A stretch of 64,000 bases of DNA from Ascaphus truei (lineage: Eukaryota; Chordata; Amphibia; Anura; Ascaphidae). The notes under the pieces are model-generated. The model was not told the origin of the DNA. It saw only the letters and a program-made list of their open reading frames with translations, and did no database searches. The DNA is taken from assembly GCA_036426205.1 (NCBI GenBank), contig CM071567.1, positions 293,584,847 to 293,648,846 on the forward strand, read 5' to 3'. Of this stretch, positions 33,767 through 44,908 are shown in pieces. Position numbers and translations under genes: made by a program. Every line of letters begins with the position of its first letter. Positions within the stretch are counted from its first letter, which is position 1.

Positions 33767-34956
33767 TGTAGTCGAGCCCCCTTACCTCCGTGCCGGGTGG
33801 GAAGGGGCGGAATGGCTGCGGCAGTGACCGGGGCGCCTTCTTGCCTCCTGTTCGCTGCGGAGCTGCAGGAGCTCGGGCGGCCAGGCATAAGTGCAGGGAG
33901 CGCTCTTGTGCTCGGAGCGCAGGGGGCGGCCATCTTGTTTTTGGCACATGCACAACAGAAGTCCCGCGCATGCGCAGAGGGTCCCAAAGTGTGGCGGCCA
34001 TTACAGTGGCTCTCCACCATGTTCTATGGGTCTACAAGTCCCAGCAGCCTTAGGGGCTGCTAGTCAGGTGGGGCAGCTACAGCCAATAGGGATGCAGGAT
34101 CCTCGGAGGCAGAGAAAAATACAATTGGCGCGCTTTAGAGGGACCACGCCAGTCGGAGACCAGGAGACAACTAAAGAGGTAGCTGAGGCCTAGGTTTGCC
34201 CCATTAGGCTAGGCCCTGAGTCCTACCAGCTTGTGGTGCTGTAGGGAAGGCCCCTAGATAGGGATGCTCACCTTAGCTCTGATAGTGACATGCACAGCAG
34301 CAGTGAGAAGCGCCGTGCACTGAGCTGCAGCCTGTGGTCTGGGACCAGACCACCAGCTAAGAGACTCTTTAAGGTGAGACCCTCCAGCGGGAGTTCACCC
34401 CACGCAGAGTCGGACGCCTTTGCGGACGGACCGTACCAACATACGTTGGTGGATCAGATGGATCCTTTGTGTTATTCAGCAGTACCTGGGTACAGGAGTG
34501 CCCAGGGAGGTATCTACAAGTGCACCAATGGCCACATACACACAATGTGGGTAGCGCTACTCCACACACCTTGGGTGGGCTTGGTTCTGTTGACACCGGG
34601 TGGTTAGGGGCCCAGGGCACCTCAGTACTTTGGGCGTTCCATCAGGGTGGTGTCACTGTGGTGTGGGTATTCCACCGTGGGGCCTTGTGTTATTACTATG
34701 TTTATATGATTCGTAATAGGGTGTCAGTAAAGAAAACTTTAATACATATACAGTGTGTGCATACTTATTGCTTATTGTATTGGGTCCTGTGAAGGGGTTA
34801 TCCAGCTGCGCTAGGATCCCTCACAGGTGGAGGCGCTGTCACCGGATAGAACGCAGTCAACCCAGGCCCCCAGCGGCGGAGGATCAGGTCTCCTGCAAGC
34901 CACTCAGGTATCACACCACACGTAACTTCCCTTAGACACAGGGAAAGGGGGCTACA
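33767..34956 (+). mobile_element. Solo LTR with perfect 4-bp target duplication
   Basis: TGTAG at 33767 and CTACA ending at 34956 form inverted termini with canonical TG...CA, and CTGG flanks both sides (33763-33766, 34957-34960). Length is 1190 bases. The part from 33780 to 34050 is GC-rich and would hold U3/promoter sequence. A polyadenylation context occurs near 34725-34745 (GTCAGTAAAGAAAAC). The 3' part shares GTGGAGGCGCTGT (about 34827) with 49953-51154. No internal retroelement genes are attached, so this is the product of LTR-LTR recombination. Gypsy or ERV origin is undecided. Frames at 33684-34193 and 34290-34792 are not genes. Confidence 0.85.
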
Positions 34957-34993
34957 CTGGTAAAACGAGAGGTGGAAATTCGTCTTTAACATA

Positions 34994-35075
34994 TTACATA
35001 GTTACATAGTTGATGAAGTTGAAAAAAGACATGCGTCCATCAAGTTCAACCTATGCTAAATTTACATTGATAGCA
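34994..35075 (-). mobile_element. CR1 3' tail fragment (minus)
   Basis: The complement reads TTTAGCATAGGTTGAACTTGATGGACG, then TCTTTTTTCAAC and ACTATGTAACTATGTAA, the CR1 3' end also seen at 1600-1662 and 53430-53505. Confidence 0.85.
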
Positions 35076-35893
35076 AGTGCTTCTGCTATACGTTAGCTAT
35101 ATGCAGTACTAATAGAGTCCTGCTTGAGGCTGCAGTATGTTGAGATTACACTGTTAAAACAGGGTCAAGTCAAATATTTAGCATGACAAAAACTGTTTAT
35201 TTTATGTGCTTTTGTGTGTCAGTCCAGACATTGTAAATCTAACCCTGTAGAAGAAACCGAAATATCTTGCTTCATTAACTTTCCTGTCCTCATTGATTGG
35301 TTCTGCTCCCTGTGTTTAGTATGGATTTTGGAGTAGGGTTAGTTAATCTGTCATTTTGACTAAGCTCAAAGCTTCCTACAGACAGTTTGTTCTGAAGTGG
35401 AATATGAGACTTCATGCAAATGAATGGATGCCAGAACTGCTCTTTTCACAGTGTACAAAGGGCCTGAAATTGCCGTGTGTAAATGTGGGAAATGCTGATA
35501 TTTTGTTTCTATAAATATCTCGCCTTTGGAGTGTCGGGTTTCTTTGGTGCCGTTTCCTGGGAGTTTCTGGTTCCTTATCGCTGTTTCTCAGAGAGCTGAA
35601 TACAAATGAGCCTGTTCTGCAGTGCGCCCGACACCCTCCGACTGGAAAATGTGTGACTTTTATTCTTGTGAGCATGAGTGATTACTAGGGGAAATGTGCA
35701 ATCAAACTTGCACAATACAGTAGCACACAAAGTATAACAGTGAGGGGAGGGGTGTTTATGTTCCAGGGCAGCTTTCCTGGGTGTTACCTGAATGGAAGGT
35801 TCAACACTATGTAAACAACATCCACAATCTTCAGTGGGTAGGTAGGGTCCTTTCAATCTGGTACCGACCTCAGGAATACAGGAGACAATAGCA
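35076..35893. other. Non-coding spacer
   Basis: No gene or repeat family recognised. Ends with CAATAGCA (35886-35893), the left target duplication of the next element. Confidence 0.4.
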
Positions 35894-36033
35894 AAGAAGT
35901 GGCCAACTGCAGGCCACAAGAGCCATCAACAGGTCAGGTTTTAAGGCTATCCCTGCTTCAGCACAGTCATTGACCGATATCCTTAAAACCTGACCTGCTG
36001 GTGGCCCTTCAGGACTGAAGTTGGCCACCCCTG
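35894..36033. mobile_element. Short hAT MITE with perfect 8-bp target duplication
   Basis: CAATAGCA at 35886-35893 is repeated at 36034-36041, the 8-bp duplication typical of hAT elements. The right end AGTTGGCCACCCCTG is intact; the left end has drifted. The 140-base body is nearly palindromic (CAGGTCAGGTTTTAAGG with a matching reverse copy), a widespread form of hAT MITE in vertebrates. Confidence 0.85.
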
Positions 36034-36424
36034 CAATAGCACATGAAGCACATACCCTAAATGAAATGCCAGATATCCAACGCCTCAGCAACCGGCTATT
36101 TAAGGCCACTTACTCTGCAAGTTTACGGGGCGGTATTCTGCACATCTGGTATCCTAAACGTACAGGCTGCAGCCAGCAATCACTTTGCCACTTGCTACCG
36201 CTGCTCACACACGAGGGGTATATGCAGGAATAACTTGGCTTCATTATATGTTCAGATCTTCACTGCCAAAGTGACATCGCATGGCGCCGTGTTGCCATGG
36301 CAACGAGATGCCATTTGACGTCACCCTGGTGACATCGCTGCGGTTCAGAAGGAGAAGGAGGGCGGCAGCAAGTAGTGACATATAATGATACTACAGAGAC
36401 AGACAAAAAGATATGCAACATAGT
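36034..36424. other. Non-coding, contains an X-box/CRE pair
   Basis: Apart from the palindromic site at 36291-36304 and the TGACGTCA at about 36315, nothing recognisable. It is probably the edge of another hAT-like element, because the same sequence combination occurs in 39047-39525. Confidence 0.4.
36291..36322. promoter_or_regulatory. Perfect RFX X-box-like palindrome plus CRE
   Basis: GTTGCCATGGCAAC (36291-36304) is a perfect palindrome that matches the consensus X-box bound by RFX transcription factors, and TGACGTCA, a full CRE, follows about 10 bases later. Whether it is bound in vivo is unknown; it appears to be part of a transposon family (see 39194-39345 and 53744-53757). Confidence 0.5.
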
Positions 36425-36625
36425 CAGGCCCCGGGCCCTCTTCCAGACCGCTGGGCCCCGGGCCCTCTTCCAGACCGCTGGGCCCTGGGCCCTCTTCCAG
36501 ACCGCTGGGCCCCGGGCCCTCTTCCAGACCGCTGGGCCTGGGCCCTATTACGGACGCGGGCTCATGGGCCCTCTTCCAGACCGCTGGGCCCCAGGCCCTC
36601 TTCCGGACTGCTGGGCCCCGGTAAT
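36425..36625. repeat. Minisatellite, about 27-base GGGCCC-rich unit
   Basis: Seven or so copies of CCGGGCCCTCTTCCAGACCG with a GCTGGGC linker. GGGCCC is palindromic. Frames on both strands through this array are artefacts. It is followed by a C-run at 36656-36690. Confidence 0.93.
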
Positions 36626-36690
36626 GTGTACCGGTTCCCCCAACCCCAAACCCCCGGCCCCCCCCCCCCCCCCCGCCTCCCCCCCACCCT

Positions 36691-37880
36691 CGTCGGACCT
36701 GCTGTTCTGCAATATGCTGCAGGCTCACAAGCACTGAATGGGATTAATATGACTACTGTACAGTATTGGGGGATTGTGAGTTATTTGGCCATACAAAGTA
36801 TGCGTCTCATCCAAACATACAGTCAGACTGCCCTCTGTGCATTGATTTTCCCCCATTTCTGCACTCATCCATCTGTTTAGAGATGTAGCCAAGCTTTCCG
36901 TTCGCCGTCACGCGACGGTAACGATCGCAGCCCGGAGGATCAGCACCGCGACGGGTCCGATCCAGAAGCATGGAACCGATACTGTCCCCTGCGTCGCGGC
37001 TGTTTGCTTTTTCAAGATTGACAGATTGCTATGTCATTGATATTGCTCAGATTGTGACCTGCCTGGGCCAGTAACACCTCTACCAGACTGTGCAACTTGT
37101 TTTGCACAGTGCTGAGCACATCACTGTCTATTGATAATAGCCGGTCTGACGTTCACGCTCAAGAAAGGATGTAGGCTGGTTAGTACTGTACATATGTCTA
37201 AAGCAGCAATACTACATTCACCCCCCTCCCCCTCCTCTTTTTGTCTTCTTTTCTTTCTTATTTATATATGTAAAGCACGTGGCAATGTATAATTCTGCGT
37301 TCTTACCCAAGCTGGCAATCGTTGGTGCTCCGGTTATAAATCTGTAAAAATCCGGATTGCGTGCCTAACATAATGGCAGCTTCTGTCAGTGTAACTCAGC
37401 AGCTACAATGTATCCTTATATTACAAAGGTAACATTATATATTGTTACAGTTTACAGCTCAAACTGCTGGGAATACGGGCAACAAACGATCAGAACCAAG
37501 AAAGTGTTGCAAAAATCTTGCACTGCTGGGGAGGTGGGCTAAAACCTGCTATAGAAATCGAAGGATGTTTTCAAACTGTTAAAAAAATGGCGTTAAGAGT
37601 TGAATAATAATAATAATAATAATAAATATGTATTATCCAATACAACAGAACTGATTTATTAAAAATAAATAAATAACAATATAAGATTTGACATGTTTTC
37701 TGCTTTAATATAGGACCGCTGACCTCTGAGCTGGAGATCACCATAAAAAATCTTCATCTAATATGGATCATATTGTTTATTTTTTGTTTGTTTTCCTAGT
37801 GTAATCTTTATTTATTAATATTGTGAACAATAACATTTGCAAAAACGTAAATCAGAACACCTAATTTATTAACACACATA
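36691..37880. other. Non-coding spacer with (AAT)n
   Basis: 36890-37010 is GC-rich with CGCGACGG words similar to the MITE at 19832. An AAT microsatellite lies at 37606-37627. The rest is AT-rich with nothing recognised. Confidence 0.4.
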
Positions 37881-38228
37881 GGGGGTCATGCACTAAGCAG
37901 TGATAAGTGCTTTTAAGTGAGATAAAAAGCCATTATAGCGTGATATTGCCTGCTGTGAGATTCACAAAGCAGTGATAAGTCTTTTAAGTGAGATAAAAGC
38001 CTTTATAGCGTGATAATGTCTGCTATGAGATTCACAAAGCAGTGATAAGTCCTTTTAAGTGGGAAAAAAACCCATTATAGCACGATATTGCACTGTTATC
38101 ACTGCTTTGTGAATCTCACAGCAGGCAGTATCACACTATAAAGGCATGTATCTCACTTAAAAGACTTATCACTGCTTTGTGCATAGCACCCAGAAAACCC
38201 ACTTATCACTGCTTAGTGCATGACCCCC
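37881..38228. mobile_element. Foldback MITE, perfect 29-bp ends with internal tandem units
   Basis: The ends GGGGGTCATGCACTAAGCAG (37881) and CTGCTTAGTGCATGACCCCC (to 38228) are exact inverted repeats extending through CAGTGATAAGTG. ATA on both outer sides may be a 3-bp target duplication. The left part holds three tandem units of about 79 bases (TTCACAAAGCAGTGATAAGT), and the right part holds their inverted counterparts, so one arm appears to have been amplified. Non-coding. Confidence 0.9.
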
Positions 38229-39046
38229 ATAGTCCCTGCAAGCGCAGATCACAAACCCACCATCATATATATTTTTGTTAAAAGGCGTGCTACTGAGATT
38301 GTGTTCTAATGTACATGTATAGGTATAGAATGGTGGTCAGCGCAAATTTGTAGATCTCCCAAATGCAAAAATACAAGAAACAATGCACTGCACATAGATA
38401 AGAGAGCTGATATCAGTGGAAACTCCCAAAGCAGTAACAAATGAGTATATAACAGTGGGGGGACACTATAAGAAAATAGAATTACTACTCACACGGCCAT
38501 GTGTGAGCCCCTTATTCAGAGAAGTCTTGAGGGTCTTGCGTGTAGGCCTTCCTCTCAGCTGGTTCCTCCAATGGGCCAGATGAAGATGTAGTGAACGAGT
38601 GGCACGTCTCCCGCAGTCCCAGATGAAGAGAATGGGCAGAGCCGAAATTAACATAAAACAACGTTTATTGGATTATAAAAGTAGATACTCACACTAATAA
38701 AAGCACAAGGCAGCTCCGGATCGTTCAGACAGGTCCTCCGCTTCCCGGTTGACCCCTGCCGGACACAGGCAGCCACCGTACTGAAGACAAGGATCCCCGG
38801 TACCGGTCCCGCAGTCGGACGCTTCAAGAAGGTTTAGCTTTTAGCTAAAGCTAAAGTTTTAGGTTCAGCTCTAGCTTTGATCGTTATCCATCTGACTAAT
38901 GAAAAACTAAACCTAAGGCTCCTAAGAGGAGCCTCCTTTGCAAGACCAATCACACCTCAGTACTCCTATGCATGATATGTAGACCTTTAAATTAGCATAT
39001 TACCAGCAATGGATAACTTTACAGTGGAATTTAGACTTCTCGCCAT
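38229..39046. other. Repeat-like non-coding sequence
   Basis: 38640-38830 has the look of a dispersed GC-rich repeat. 38830-38885 contains a run of AGCTAAAGCTAAAG and TTAGCTTTTAGCT palindromic words. No gene. Ends with CTCGCCAT (39039-39046), the left target duplication of the next element. Confidence 0.4.
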
Positions 39047-39525
39047 CAGGGTTGTCTGGAGACAACATTTTAAAATTAAGCGCTTACCATCTTTGGCGGC
39101 GTCTCCCTGGCATCTTCTGGCACTGTTCCAACATCCTCCGGCATCTCCCGCTTCAACCTGTCAATATGGCTGTGCTGCGTCACATGGAGCCACGTTGCCA
39201 TGACAACGGGACGCTAAGTGACGTCACGCAGTGTCAAGTTGCCATGACAATGGGACGTCTTATGGTGCCGAGGCGTCACATTGTCATGGCAATTGGCGTC
39301 ACGTGATGCTGTGACATCACGTAGCTTCCCCGTTGCCCTGGCAACGCGGTGCCATTTAACGCCGCACGGCCATATTGAACCGAGATAGCGGGGGAAGATG
39401 CCAGGATGACTCCGAGGCCGCCGGGATATGCCTCCGCCACCGCCGAACGCAACCACCCGGAGGTTCACTGGGTAAACCCGGAGCCCAGTGATACGTGTTC
39501 AAAACCCGGAGTGGTGGCAACCCTA
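39047..39525. mobile_element. hAT-like element carrying four X-box-like palindromes
   Basis: Termini CAGGGTTGTC (39047) and GGCAACCCTA (to 39525, last base changed from G) are inverted repeats, and the flanks CTCGCCAT and CTTGCCAT agree at 7 of 8 bases, as expected for a hAT insertion. Inside are GTTGCCATGACAAC (39194-39207), GTTGCCATGACAAT (39238-39251), ATTGTCATGGCAAT (39280-39293) and GTTGCCCTGGCAAC (39332-39345), plus TGACGTCA near 39219. No transposase. Frames at 39009-39468 are not genes. Confidence 0.8.
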
Positions 39526-39533
39526 CTTGCCAT

Positions 39534-40059
39534 CAAACGTTCTTGCATCTTTGCTCTGGCTGTCACGGCTAGAGGGGCAGAGCTTCTTAAAGACAGAACA
39601 ACATCGAACAGCTTAAACAATGATTCAGTGGTTTGACATTATAGAGCTGTGGTTCTCAATCTTTTTGAAGTGAAACTTCTTTGCTGGCACCTACTGAGTT
39701 TTGATAGGAAAAATCCTTTGTGTTGTAACAAAATTCCATAACGGAAGTGACGTCACTGCTGGCAGAAGAGGTGTAACGTGTGCTCATCACAAACAGGATG
39801 GGACCGCAGGGCTGAGGTGGGGATGTTAGTGACCACCGACCTACAACCGCGTAACCGCGTCCGGAGTGCAGGGTATGGGTCGTGTAGCCGGGTCAGGATT
39901 GGAGAGGTCAGGGTGGTTGTGATACTCACCGTGGTCTGGGATTGGAGAAGGTAGAATCGTCATTATCCGTAGCCGTGGTCAAGGAGGAGAGATGGTGGGA
40001 GTCCGGAAGCAGGCCGAGGTCTAGTGGTCAGACAAGGCAGGAGTCCAAGTAAAAGCTTG
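39534..40059. other. Non-coding spacer
   Basis: 39648-39680 (GCTGTGGTTCTCAATCTTTTT) resembles the left end of a Charlie-type hAT element, but I found no partner end. Otherwise nothing recognised. Confidence 0.35.
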
Positions 40060-40300
40060 GAGAAGGAGTGGCTCAGTGAGTAACGACACTGACAGCCACT
40101 GAGTTTGAAGCAGGGGAACCTGGTTCAATTCCTGGTGTCAGCTCCTTGTGACCTTGGGCAATTCACTTTATCTACCTGTGTCTCGGGCACCAAAACATAG
40201 ATTGTAAGCTCCATGGGGACTGTGCCTGCAAAATGTCTCTGTAAAGCGCTACGTAAAACTAGCAGCGCTATATAAGAACGTGCTACTTATTTTATTTTTT
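40060..40300 (+). mobile_element. Full-length tRNA-headed SINE with L2-like tail
   Basis: The head GGAGTGGCTCAGTGAGTAAC and, further on, GGTTCAATTCC give A- and B-box-like polymerase III promoter elements as in a tRNA gene. The body follows with CCTTGTGACCTTGGGCAA, then ATAGATTGTAAGCTCC. The tail AAAGCGCTACGTAAAACT and GCAGCGCTATATAA resembles an L2 LINE 3' end. Other copies: 24715-24932 (minus), 59505-59712 (minus) and 60171-60325 (tail only). Probably mobilised by an L2-type reverse transcriptase. Confidence 0.88.
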
Positions 40301-40869
40301 TATTTAAAAGCTGGGGTCAAGGCACAAAGGAGCAATACAAGAATACAGCAGGGCAGCAGGATGCTTGAGGCAAGCACACGATATACAAATAGAAATGTAT
40401 GCTCCGCCAATTTGCCAGAGGCAAGGCATATAAGGATCAGATAGCCAATGAGAGAGCAGCACAAGACTGTGAGCAATGAGTCATTAGACATAGGCTGTCC
40501 ACTGATAGGCTGGGGCGGGGTGTATCGGAGGCGTGGAGTAGCTGATAGTATTAACCCATTGCATGCCTGTGTTAGTGCGGCGCCGGCGTGTAGACCTATC
40601 AGTGCTAGGAACGTCCACCGTGACATCGCGGGGACAGGACCGAAGCCCGATCCTGGTAGGTGCGACGCTTGTGCATGATCTTCGTGCGGGGAACATCACG
40701 TGACATGTCACGAGGGTGGGGCCTAAGCACGATCCACGCGGTGTCCCCAGCCTGGGAGCACGACTCCTGTGCACAACCTCAGTGTGAGGTGCGTCCCCTG
40801 ACTTGTCACGGGACGCGTCACGAGGGCGGGACCAAAGTCCAATCCTCACAAGAGGCCATCAGTGACGTC
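40301..40869. other. Non-coding, CpG-bearing stretch
   Basis: 40640-40850 contains repeated CATCACGTGACATGTCACGAG-like words (near 40695 and 40795), a small imperfect direct repeat. The short frames overlap on both strands and are not genes. Confidence 0.4.
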
Positions 40870-41377
40870 GGGGGAGGAAGAGGAAAGACACTGACTGACA
40901 CACACACATATGCACTGACTGACACACACACACACACACACACTTTGACTGACACACACACAAACACACTGACTGACACACTGACACACACATACTGACT
41001 GACACACACACACACATTGACTGACACACACACAGTGACTGACAGACACAAATACACTGACTGACAGACACACACACACTGACTCACACACACTGACTGA
41101 GACACACACACACACACACACACTGACTGACAGACACACACAGACTTACACTCAACACACAAACACTGAATCACACATTCACATACACACACTGACTGAC
41201 ACACACATACAGTACACACTGACTGACACATACACACACACACAAAGACACTGACACACACTCACACACACACACATATACACACTGACTGACACACTCA
41301 CACACACATACATGGACTGACTGAAACACACACACACACACACTGACTGACTGACACTCACATTGACTGACATACTG

Positions 41378-41421
<44 letters not shown>

Positions 41422-41545
41422 GCACACACACACACACTCTCTCACACACACTGAGACACACTGACTGACACACACACACACATACACACTGAATGACACA
41501 CATACATACACACCAACTGACACCCACACACCCACACACACACAC
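40870..41545. repeat. (CA)n-rich minisatellite with CTGACTGACACA units
   Basis: CA dinucleotide runs alternate with CTGACTGACA at irregular spacing over about 680 bases. Cys/Val-rich frames on the minus strand are artefacts. Confidence 0.95.
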
Positions 41546-41825
41546 GGAATTCACAGATACTATAAATATAGAAGTGCAAATAGCTAAAACACGTGTTCTA
41601 AGTCAGACTTCTTTGCGTTTTAGCAGTGAAATTGTGTTTTGATTTTTAAGTAAAAACATCACAAACACAATTTCTGTGAAAAAACAGTGACAAGGCAAAG
41701 AAGTTTCACTTAAAATGTGCGTGCTCGGCACACGCACACTTTGTTTGAACAGGTCACACCTGAAAGATTTTTTAAATCACGGGGCACGTTTGCTCTTCAG
41801 ACCTCCACTCTTTCTCTCCTCATGT
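41546..41825. other. Spacer between two minisatellites
   Basis: Ordinary AT-rich sequence with no gene. Confidence 0.5.
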
Positions 41826-43397
41826 ACACACATACACCCTCACACTCTGCACCCCACACATACACCCTCACAGTCTGCACCCCACACATACACCCTCACA
41901 CTCTCCACCCCACACATACACCTCACACCTCACACTCTGCACCCCACACAATACACCCTCACAATCTGCACCCCACACCTTACACCCTCACACTCTGCAC
42001 CCCACACATATACCCTCACACTCTGCACCCCACACATTACACCCCACAATCTGCACCCCACACATACACCCCACACTCTGCACCCCCACACATACACCCT
42101 CACACTCTGCACCCCCCAACATAAACCCTCACACTCTGCACCCCCACATACACCACACAAATACACCCTCACACTCTGCACCCCACACATACACCACTAC
42201 ACTCTCCACCCCACACAAAGCCTTCACCACTCTGCACCCCACACCCACCTCACATCTGCACCCACACATCACACCTCACACTCTGCACCCCACACAAAGC
42301 CTTCACACTCTCCACCCCACACAAAGCCTTCACACTCTCCACCCCACACAAAGCCTTCACACTCTGCACCCCACACATACACCTCACACTCTGCACACAC
42401 ACAAAGCCTTCACACTCTGAACCCCACACAAAGCCTTCACACTCTCCACCCCACACAAAGCCTTCCACTCTCCACCCCACACAAAGCCTTCACACTCTGC
42501 ACCCCACACAAAGCCTTCACACTCTGCACCCCACAACAAAGCCTTCACACTCTGCACCCCACACAAAGCCTCACACTCTGCACCCCACACAAAGCCTTCA
42601 CACTCTCCACCCCACCACAAAGCTCACACTCTCCACCCCACACAAAGCCTCACACTCTCCACCCCACACAACCCTTCCACTCTGCACCCACACAATACAC
42701 CTCGCACACCTCTGCACCCCACACAATACACCCTCCACACTCTTGACCCCAAACCCACTACACCCCTCACACTGCACCCCCCCAACACAACCTTCACACT
42801 CTCCACCCACACAAAGCCTTCACACTCTCCACCCACACAAAGCCTTCACACTCTGCACCCCACACATACACCCTCACACTCTGCACCCCACACAAAGCCT
42901 TCACACTCTGCAACCCACAAACAAGCCTTCACACTCTCCACCCCACACAAGCCTTCCACACTCTCCACCCCACACAAAGCCTTCACACTCTGCACCCCAC
43001 ACAAAGCCTTCACACTCTGCAACACCACACAAAGCCTTCAACACTCTGCACCCCACACAAAAGCCATTCACACTACTCCAACCACCCCAAAAAGCTTCAC
43101 ACTCTCCACCACACAAAGCCTTCACACTACTCACACCCACACAAAGCCTTCACACTCTCCACCCACACAAAGCCTTCACACTCTGCACCCCACACAAAAG
43201 CCTTCACATCTCCACCCACCACCAAAGCCTTCAACATCTCCACCCCACACAAAGCCTTCACACTCTCCACCCACACAAAGCCTTCACACTCTCCACCCCA
43301 CACAAAGCCTTCACACTCTCCACCCCACACAAGCATTCAAACTCTCCACCCCACACAAAGCCTTCACACTCTCCACCCCACACAAAGCCTTCACGCC
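41826..43397. repeat. Large minisatellite, 27/28-base CACACTCTSCACCCC unit
   Basis: More than fifty units. The left part mainly uses ACACATACACCCTCACACTC plus TGCACCCC (28 bases); from about 42280 the dominant unit is ACACAAAGCCTTCACACTCT plus CCACCCC or GCACCCC (27 bases). The change of unit type from left to right shows two rounds of expansion. Many units differ by one-base gain or loss. The long frames through it (41715-42746, 42743-43660) are artefacts of a 27-base period being a multiple of three. Confidence 0.97.
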
Positions 43398-43655
43398 TTA
43401 CCTCCCCCCTGAAACATGTCAGCGAGCGCGTCGTGTGCTGCCTGGAGATGCAGAGGGCTCTTTGTCCTCTGTGCCAGGCTGAGAGAGGAGAGGCGGATCA
43501 CAGCCTCAGCGTCTCACGGCAGCGCGGGACGTGCCCACTGAGCAGCCAGCATAGCTTTACTCCCAGGTGCCCGGGCACTCTTGGTAGGGGGTCGCAGCAC
43601 ACCATGAGAAATACGGATCTAGGAGGAGGTGATTTGAATACTGTGCATATTTGTT
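43398..43655. other. GC-rich edge after the minisatellite
   Basis: Single-copy in this window, with no gene. It may be the right side of the element that hosts the minisatellite, but no terminal repeats were identified. Confidence 0.4.
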
Positions 43656-43862
43656 TATAGCTAACAAAACGAACAAAGATTCCCCAATGAATGCACTCAA
43701 ATCAAGTAGTACGAAATATTAATTAATTAAAAATACTCTTTAATCAAATATATAAGTAAAAAATGTTTCTACAGAGGGATATGGTATGATAGTCCTTGAC
43801 CACTCCCTTGTGACCCACCAATGCTTACTCACAAAATAATGTGTATATCTTATATTGCATAG

Positions 43863-43867
<5 letters not shown>

Positions 43868-43919
<52 letters not shown>
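43868..43919. repeat. (TA)n microsatellite
   Basis: About 26 uninterrupted TA units inside the palindromic element. Confidence 0.97.
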
Positions 43920-43922
<3 letters not shown>

Positions 43923-44516
43923 CCTGTGTGTAGCTACTAGTCGGAGTACTAACCCTATGTTTTAGATAAGAGGCCATAAAATTGATGCGGTCATGGAATC
44001 GCGCCTCGGGGTCTAGTCACATTTCGTGTATGCCCCCTATGCCAGGAGTATCATTAGGTTACTGTTGAAACAGATATGAGGCTATAACTGGATACGGTCT
44101 TTGAACCGTGCCTCAGGGCTTAAGAGCACATTTTGCGCAAGCCCTTTATCAATAGGACCCTCTAGGCATTTATGAGCTACCAACTTATGTTATCACATTG
44201 AACTGTACTGTGTTCGCATAGGGATGCTATAACGGCTATTAATTCTGTTATAAATACGTCAAGGAGCATATGCCTTGGAAACAGAACAGTTTTCATTTCC
44301 ACTTTTGCTACATTTAAGATATATTTTAGACAGCTCAAATCACATTATAGTGAACCAGTACTGATTAGGTATTACGCAACCTTTTCAGTTTTAAGTTAAA
44401 CATTGTTGCCACTATTGTAGCAACATTAAGAATCTTGTAAGCTGTATCACAGAATTGGATATTAGAGTAGCGAGTGTTTATATATGAGATTTCTGTCTCC
44501 TAAGGGTATTTTTTAA

Positions 44517-44908
44517 GGCCTCGTTCAGGGTGCTGGCTTTGGAGGGAGGGCGTGCTGCCGTGCGTGCTGCCGTGAGAAACAAAGTATTCAATTTGAATAC
44601 TGGTTGTCAGGGTAGCAACCGCCCTGTCTCCGAAGCCAGGAGTTGAAGCTGACTACAGTTTCAGTAAACGAAAATTTCGTTTTTTGGAGCTCCAGCAGCG
44701 TCACTGGGACCTAGGCAGCCAATGAAATCATTCTTCAGAATGATTTCATGACTGCAACTTGGATACTTACCCTGCTGTGTGTAACCCCGCCCCCTCCCCA
44801 ACGCTGAAAAGTCTGCTGGGGGATAAACACAGATCGCCCAGCAAACTGCAGCACTGCCTCCCTCCCGCCCTCCCTCCGAGTCCTGCAGCTGGCACCCTGA
44901 ACGAGGCC
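44517..44908. mobile_element. Nested MITE with GGCCTCGTTCAGGGTGC ends
   Basis: GGCCTCGTTCAGGGTGC (44517) and GCACCCTGAACGAGGCC (to 44908) are exact inverted repeats. The left flank is TTAA and the right flank TTAG, which could be a degraded TTAA (Kolobok/piggyBac style) or TWA (Harbinger style) duplication. An internal perfect hairpin ATGAAATCATTCTTCAGAAT with its partner lies near 44725-44750. Confidence 0.82.

Noticed and set aside
33684..34193. GC-rich overlapping frames suggesting a host exon
   Set aside because: They lie inside a solo LTR with exact TG...CA ends and a perfect 4-bp target duplication.
39648..39680. Charlie-type hAT left end (GTGGTTCTCAA)
   Set aside because: No matching right end or target duplication found within several kilobases.
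40818..41554. Cys/Val-rich frames on the minus strand
   Set aside because: Translation of (TG)n/(CA)n minisatellite.
41826..43397. Regularly spaced repeats resembling a CRISPR array
   Set aside because: Units are contiguous with no unique spacers, the host is a vertebrate, and there are no cas genes.
41715..43660. Two long plus-strand frames (343 and 305 codons) rich in His, Pro, Ser and Thr
   Set aside because: They run through a 27/28-base minisatellite; the reading frame stays open because the unit lacks stops. No start context or domain.
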